Positions 60,188 to 64,000 of a stretch of 64,000 bases of DNA are shown piece after piece. Under the pieces are notes generated by a model. The model did no database searches, was not told the origin of the DNA, and was given only the letters and a program-made list of their open reading frames with translations. The stretch covers positions 39,774-103,773 of the forward strand of contig NZ_CADESW010000027.1 in NCBI RefSeq assembly GCF_902830275.1, in the 5' to 3' direction. The number at the start of each line of letters is the position of its first letter. The stretch's first letter is position 1. Source of the DNA: Burkholderia stagnalis. Lineage in GTDB: Bacteria; Pseudomonadota; Gammaproteobacteria; Burkholderiales; Burkholderiaceae. Made by a program: the position numbers and the translations under genes.

Positions 60188-60679
60188 TCAGCGCGTGACG
60201 AACGGCGCGGCGGCATCCGGCGCCGTGCGCGCATGCTTGCGCTGGCGCAGCAGCGCGACGCGGCAATTCTCCCGCGCGGTCTCGCGGCCGTCGTCGTCGA
60301 GCAGCACGAGGTCGCCGCGCATCACGTTGAAGGTGATCACGTCCGCGCCGTCGCCGCCGAGCGTCTCCGGCGTATGGACCGAGCCGGCCGGCTCGAGCAC
60401 CGTCGAGCCGGCGTGCGCGACCCAGTCGTATTCACGGTAGCGCCACGCGCCCTGCAGCGTATAGACGAATACCTGGCCGTCGTGGCGATGGCGCGGCAGC
60501 GTGCCGCCAGCGGGCATCTTCAAGAGCGCGGTCAGCGTGTCCTCGGCCGCGTTGATGTGCAGGTACTTGATCTCGAGGCCCGGCAGGTCCGGGCTCATCG
60601 GCAGCCACGGCAGCGCGTCGCCGGGCAGGCAGGAGATCGGCGGCAGGTCGGTGGGGAGCGGGGCGGACGGGGGCGTCAT
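60188..60679 (-). CDS. cupin-domain protein, 2,4'-dihydroxyacetophenone dioxygenase-like
   Basis: A 163-residue cupin protein without a signal peptide. The first motif has RHRHDGQVFVYTLQG with metal-binding histidines and the second has PAGSVHTPETLG. The general form fits the ChrR-like cupins and the acetylacetone- or dihydroxyacetophenone-cleaving dioxygenases. The substrate is unknown. It converges on the CocE-type gene (41 bases between stops) and is divergent from vgrG. Confidence 0.85.
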   Translation of the reverse strand: MTPPSAPLPTDLPPISCLPGDALPWLPMSPDLPGLEIKYLHINAAEDTLTALLKMPAGGTLPRHRHDGQVFVYTLQGAWRYREYDWVAHAGSTVLEPAGSVHTPETLGGDGADVITFNVMRGDLVLLDDDGRETARENCRVALLRQRKHARTAPDAAAPFVTR

Positions 60680-60850
60680 GGCGGGTACGGGGCGGTTGAG
60701 GTCGCGGTAGAGGCAGCATTATCGCAGAGGGATGGGGCGACTTCATGGCTTTGGGGGATCCACCGTTGCGATCGAGTTGTCGCGTTGTGACCGACGTTCC
60801 GTCACGAACATTGTTGTGAATCGTTTCCATTCGCTGGACGTATTCGTAGC

Positions 60851-60860
60851 TAACCGGTTA
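60851..60860. repeat. 10-bp palindrome in the cupin/vgrG gap
   Basis: TAACCGGTTA is perfectly symmetric and lies 44 bases upstream of the vgrG start. It is short, so chance is possible. Confidence 0.3.
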
Positions 60861-60903
60861 TTCCTTCGGCTTCCGAGAAAAAGCAGAACGCTGAGAGAAC
60901 ACG

Positions 60904-63699
60904 ATGGCACGAGAACGAGGCGCACAAGGCGCGCTGGCGCAGTGGATAACCGGTCGTCAGTCATATTTCCTGGAAGTACCAGGCGCCCCGCGGGTGCAAG
61001 ATCTGTCGATCATGTCGTTCGCGCTCGAGGAACGGCTTGGCGAGCCCTATCGGATCGAAGTGACGCTGACGAGCCCGATTGCGCTCACGCGCGCGGACTA
61101 CCTCAATCGCCCCGCCACCTTCACGATCGAGCCGCCGGGAACGAACGGCATCGCCGAAGCGTCGCGCAAATTCGCAGGCTGCGTCACCGCGTTCGGCCAG
61201 ATACGCAAGACGCGTGATTTCGTGTCGTACCGGATCGTCGTCGAGCCGTTCGTTGCGCGTCTGCGCCTTGCTCAGGCGACACGTATCTATCAGCAGCAGT
61301 CCGTGCCGGAGATCGTCGAATCGATCCTGAGACGACACGAATTCCGTTCGCATCAGTTTTCGTTCAAGTTGCGGCGCGCTTATCCACGTCTCGCGTTCCG
61401 CATGCAATACCGGATGTCCGATTGGGACTACCTTCGCCTGCTGATGGAACAGACGGGCCTGTTCTGCTTCTTCCGCGCCGGACAGCATGGTGACGAACTG
61501 CATTTCGGCGACGACGTCGATGCCTATACGTACCGGCCGAACGTGACCATTCCATACCGCGAAGCAAGCGGTCTTGAGACAGGCCACGAAGCCGTGTTGG
61601 CGCTCGAATCGCATAGCGAAACGATCCCGCGTTCGATCATGGTTGCCGACTACAACCCCGAGAAGGCCTACGACCGGTTCAACGCGGAAGCCAATGTCGC
61701 GCGTGATGATCCGACGACGTGGGGCCAAAGTTACCGATTCGGCACCCATCATCCGGACGAGGACGAAGCGAAGCGCGAAGCCCAATTGCGCCATGAGGCC
61801 GCTGTCGCATGGCAAGTGACGTATTCCGGCAGGAGTTCGGTGGTGGACCTTGCAGCCGGGCTCGTCGTAAAACTCGACGAGAAGCTGGCCGACGCGCCAC
61901 ATGGCGTCGTGATCGTATCGGTCCGCCACACCGGCGGCCGGGAAGCATCATACGTCAACACGTTCGAAGCCATTCCCAGTGGACGGCCGTTCCGCCTGAG
62001 GCTCGATGAGCGTAACTGGCCGACGATCGCCGGCACGTTGTCGGCACGCATCACGACGCCGGACACTTCGCCGTACGCCAATCTGACGAGCGCCGGTCTG
62101 TACACGGTGCGCTTCGATTTCGATTTCGACGCCTGGCCGGCGGGCGGCGAATGCGTGCCATTGCGGCTCGCCAAGCCGTTCGCGGGCGGGAATCAGACCG
62201 GCTTCCATTTTCCCCTGCTGGCCGATACGGAGGTGGCGGTTGCATTCGTCGGAGGGAATCCGAATCGGCCATATATCGCACACGCCCATCACCACAGCCA
62301 GGCCGTTGATCTTGTGACGAGCCGTGACGGTTTCAATTCACGCAACGTGATACGCACGCAGGCGAACAACAAGCTTCGTTTCGAAGATTTCAAGGGACGC
62401 GAGGGGATCAAGCTGTCGACTGACTACGGCGGGAAGACGCAGGTCAATCTCGGTCATCTGGTCGATAGCCGCAAAGCGGTGCGTGGCGAGGGATTCGAAG
62501 TCCGCACCGACGAGCGCGGCGTGTTGCGCGCAGGCAAGGGGCTGTTCCTGTCAGCCGATGCCCAGTCGAACGCGGGCGGCCATGCGTTCGACATGGCGGT
62601 TGCGCGGGAGCAGCTCGATGCGGCACGATCGAGAATGAATAGCCTGGCCGAGGCGGTTACGAAAGCCAAAGCGACCGTTGCCGCATGTGAAGCGCAACAG
62701 GCATTGCTGGAAGCACGGATCAAGGATCTGGAAGCGGCCGTGCTGCTCGTCTCCGCGCCGCAGGGTGTCGCGATCACGAGCGGTGAGCACATGCAACTGG
62801 CAGCCGGCGGACATCTGTTCACGACGACCGGCGGCAATGCGGATGCAGCGATCGGCGGCAACTACACGGTCGCGGCCGGCAATGCGCTGTCGATGTACGC
62901 GAATGCACAAGGCATGAAGCTATACGCGGGGGCTGGCAAGGTAGACGTTCAGGCGCAGGGGGACGCGCTGGAACTGACGGCCCTGAAGGGCGTAATGATT
63001 GCAAGCACGTCGGACGCGGTGACATTGAACGCCGCCAAGTCGCTCACGCTGATGTGCGCGGGCGCGTACATCAAGCTGTCGGGCGGCCAGGTCGAGATCG
63101 GCAGCGCGGGCCATATCCGGCTGAAGGGGCCGTTGCGCATCGAGCCGTCCGCTACCCAGCGGCAGGCATTGCCGCTGATGCCGAAGCAGGAACAGACCGG
63201 CATGCAACTCTGGCACGCGTATCCGAACGGCGAGCCGGTGAGGCATGCGCCATACCGTGTGACGTTTCCGGATGGTTCGTGGCGCGAAGGCCGGCTCGAC
63301 GCCAACGGACGCGGCACGCTGGCGACCGTGCCGCGCGGCGGCGGCACGGTCGAGTATCTCGAGGAAGATCACGATCTGCAGGACAAGGCGCGCAAGTGGA
63401 GCGATCCGATTGGCGCGGCACAACTGGACAGGGGCGCAGGTAACGCTGGCGATGCCGTTCCCAGTCTCGTCGGGCCCGCGATGGCCGCGCCGATTGCGCG
63501 GATTGCGGAGTCGGCAACTGCGATCAAGGCGACGGCGTCGAGCGTTGCCGCGAGTGTTGCCGAGGGCGATGTCGCGGCACTCGGCCGCGCTGGACTCAAC
63601 GCGCTCGAACAGCGGGCCGTAGGCTCAATGGCCAGCCATGCGACGACTTCTACGCCGGTCCTCGCCCAAAGCTTGACCACGACCATTGCGTCGTCTTGA
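60904..63699 (+). CDS. vgrG: type VI secretion spike protein VgrG with C-terminal extension
   Basis: A 931-residue VgrG. Residues 20-540 form the gp27/gp5-like head and OB fold (LEERLGEPYRIEVTLTSPIA, then MSDWDYLRLLMEQTGLFCFF). The DUF2345 beta-helix spike follows, with a coiled-coil insertion at about 555-615. From about 765 there is an extension: a transthyretin-like domain (LWHAYPNGEPVRHAPYRVTF and GRLDANGRGTLATVP) and an Ala/Ser-rich tail. Such extensions bind cognate effectors. The next gene starts 47 bases downstream and is probably that effector. No adaptor gene (DUF4123) lies between. GAGAGAAC precedes the ATG. Confidence 0.95.
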   Translation: MARERGAQGALAQWITGRQSYFLEVPGAPRVQDLSIMSFALEERLGEPYRIEVTLTSPIALTRADYLNRPATFTIEPPGTNGIAEASRKFAGCVTAFGQIRKTRDFVSYRIVVEPFVARLRLAQATRIYQQQSVPEIVESILRRHEFRSHQFSFKLRRAYPRLAFRMQYRMSDWDYLRLLMEQTGLFCFFRAGQHGDELHFGDDVDAYTYRPNVTIPYREASGLETGHEAVLALESHSETIPRSIMVADYNPEKAYDRFNAEANVARDDPTTWGQSYRFGTHHPDEDEAKREAQLRHEAAVAWQVTYSGRSSVVDLAAGLVVKLDEKLADAPHGVVIVSVRHTGGREASYVNTFEAIPSGRPFRLRLDERNWPTIAGTLSARITTPDTSPYANLTSAGLYTVRFDFDFDAWPAGGECVPLRLAKPFAGGNQTGFHFPLLADTEVAVAFVGGNPNRPYIAHAHHHSQAVDLVTSRDGFNSRNVIRTQANNKLRFEDFKGREGIKLSTDYGGKTQVNLGHLVDSRKAVRGEGFEVRTDERGVLRAGKGLFLSADAQSNAGGHAFDMAVAREQLDAARSRMNSLAEAVTKAKATVAACEAQQALLEARIKDLEAAVLLVSAPQGVAITSGEHMQLAAGGHLFTTTGGNADAAIGGNYTVAAGNALSMYANAQGMKLYAGAGKVDVQAQGDALELTALKGVMIASTSDAVTLNAAKSLTLMCAGAYIKLSGGQVEIGSAGHIRLKGPLRIEPSATQRQALPLMPKQEQTGMQLWHAYPNGEPVRHAPYRVTFPDGSWREGRLDANGRGTLATVPRGGGTVEYLEEDHDLQDKARKWSDPIGAAQLDRGAGNAGDAVPSLVGPAMAAPIARIAESATAIKATASSVAASVAEGDVAALGRAGLNALEQRAVGSMASHATTSTPVLAQSLTTTIASS

Positions 63700-63746
63700 C
63701 CCTGGATTTGCATTCCATCCGATTCTTCCAGACAAAGAATAAGTCC

Positions 63747-64000
63747 ATGGCCGGCCCCGAAACCCTCCGTACCCCTCAGCGCCAGATCCCCCAAGCCCTC
63801 CAGCACAACGCCGAAGCCCGGCGCGTGATCGTCAGCCCGGTTCCCGCGCCCGCGACATCGCCGAAGGTGGTCGCCGCCCGCGCCGAATCGGTCAAGAACC
63901 ACGGCCTCGAGATTTTCGTCCAGTGCCTGTACATGGTTCCGTTCGTCGGCAATGCGATGTCGCTCTACGACGTCGGCGTCGACATCTACCGGATCTGCAG
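63747..64000 (+). CDS. putative type VI secretion effector, 5' end only
   Basis: Only the first 84 codons are visible. The start is MAGPETLRTPQRQ. From residue 46 a conserved-looking stretch AARAESVKNHGLEIFVQCLYMVPFVGNAM contains a hydrophobic segment ending in VPFVGN, similar in style to the hydrophobic N-termini of T6SS and RHS/polymorphic toxins. Its position 47 bases behind vgrG supports a secreted effector role. The toxic domain is outside the window, so the activity cannot be named. Confidence 0.6.
   Translation, partial: MAGPETLRTPQRQIPQALQHNAEARRVIVSPVPAPATSPKVVAARAESVKNHGLEIFVQCLYMVPFVGNAMSLYDVGVDIYRIC

Noticed and set aside
1..64000. Search for tRNA, rRNA, CRISPR arrays, prophage and complete IS elements
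   Set aside because: No cloverleaf-like gene, conserved rRNA stretch, regularly spaced repeat, phage structural gene or transposase was recognised by eye. Short RNAs could have been missed.

Overview
The window has the hallmarks of a Burkholderia chromosome, most likely of the Burkholderia cepacia complex: very high GC with strong third-position GC bias, a 16-strand OpcP-type porin, many LysR/AraC/MocR/IclR regulators, two NodT-type outer-membrane efflux factors, and a VgrG/effector pair. This placement rests on gene content and composition, not on a database match. No rRNA, tRNA, CRISPR array, prophage or complete insertion sequence was found. One compact MITE-like element is present at 43.28-43.52 kb.

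Layout. 0-6.5 kb is a sulfur-oxidation block: an LLM flavin monooxygenase and class II aldolase operon, an SfnB-like acyl-CoA dehydrogenase relative, a LysR regulator, a thiol dioxygenase and a four-domain rhodanese. 6.5-10.8 kb carries a lipoprotein glycerophosphodiesterase, a squalene synthase and a porin with a strong terminator. 11-16.3 kb is a tightly overlapping drug-export operon (TetR, HlyD lipoprotein, ABC ATPase, ABC-2 permease, NodT outer-membrane factor). 16.6-21.8 kb holds a lipoprotein, a MocR/AhpD-like/cupin run, and a LysR-SDR pair with a canonical LysR box between them.

21.8-26.4 kb is a fructan locus: GH68 levansucrase and GH32 levanase, divergent from a LacI repressor. Two near-identical palindromic operators sit exactly in the levansucrase promoter spacer and at its start point. 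26.5-29.9 kb is an electrophile/aldehyde detoxification operon (YqhD-like dehydrogenase, DJ-1/PfpI protein, Old Yellow Enzyme). It is preceded by two identical TetR/NemR-like operators that flank an intrinsic terminator, and it ends in a strong terminator. 30-34 kb has an AI-2E/PerM-family membrane protein, a small lipoprotein, an SDR, an AraC regulator and a LysE exporter.

34-42.3 kb is an RND efflux system transcribed together with a CusRS/IrlRS-type two-component system. 42.4-49.6 kb holds a Crp/Fnr regulator, the MITE-like element, a fatty-acyl-CoA ligase, a YqaA/DedA membrane protein, a chemoreceptor, a divergent LysE/Lrp pair and an unlisted 47-residue ORF behind its own palindrome. 49.8-55.5 kb is a catabolic-looking cluster: an IclR regulator built of two fused IclR units, divergent from an MBL-fold hydrolase and two tandem MFS anion symporters. 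55.5-57.5 kb has a frameshifted VOC gene and a DUF2182/DUF1326 pair. 57.5-58.4 kb is a long, locally AT-rich non-coding stretch with a perfect 20-bp palindrome, ahead of an exported CocE-type hydrolase. The right end holds a cupin and a type VI secretion module (VgrG with a transthyretin-like tail, followed by a putative effector cut by the window edge).
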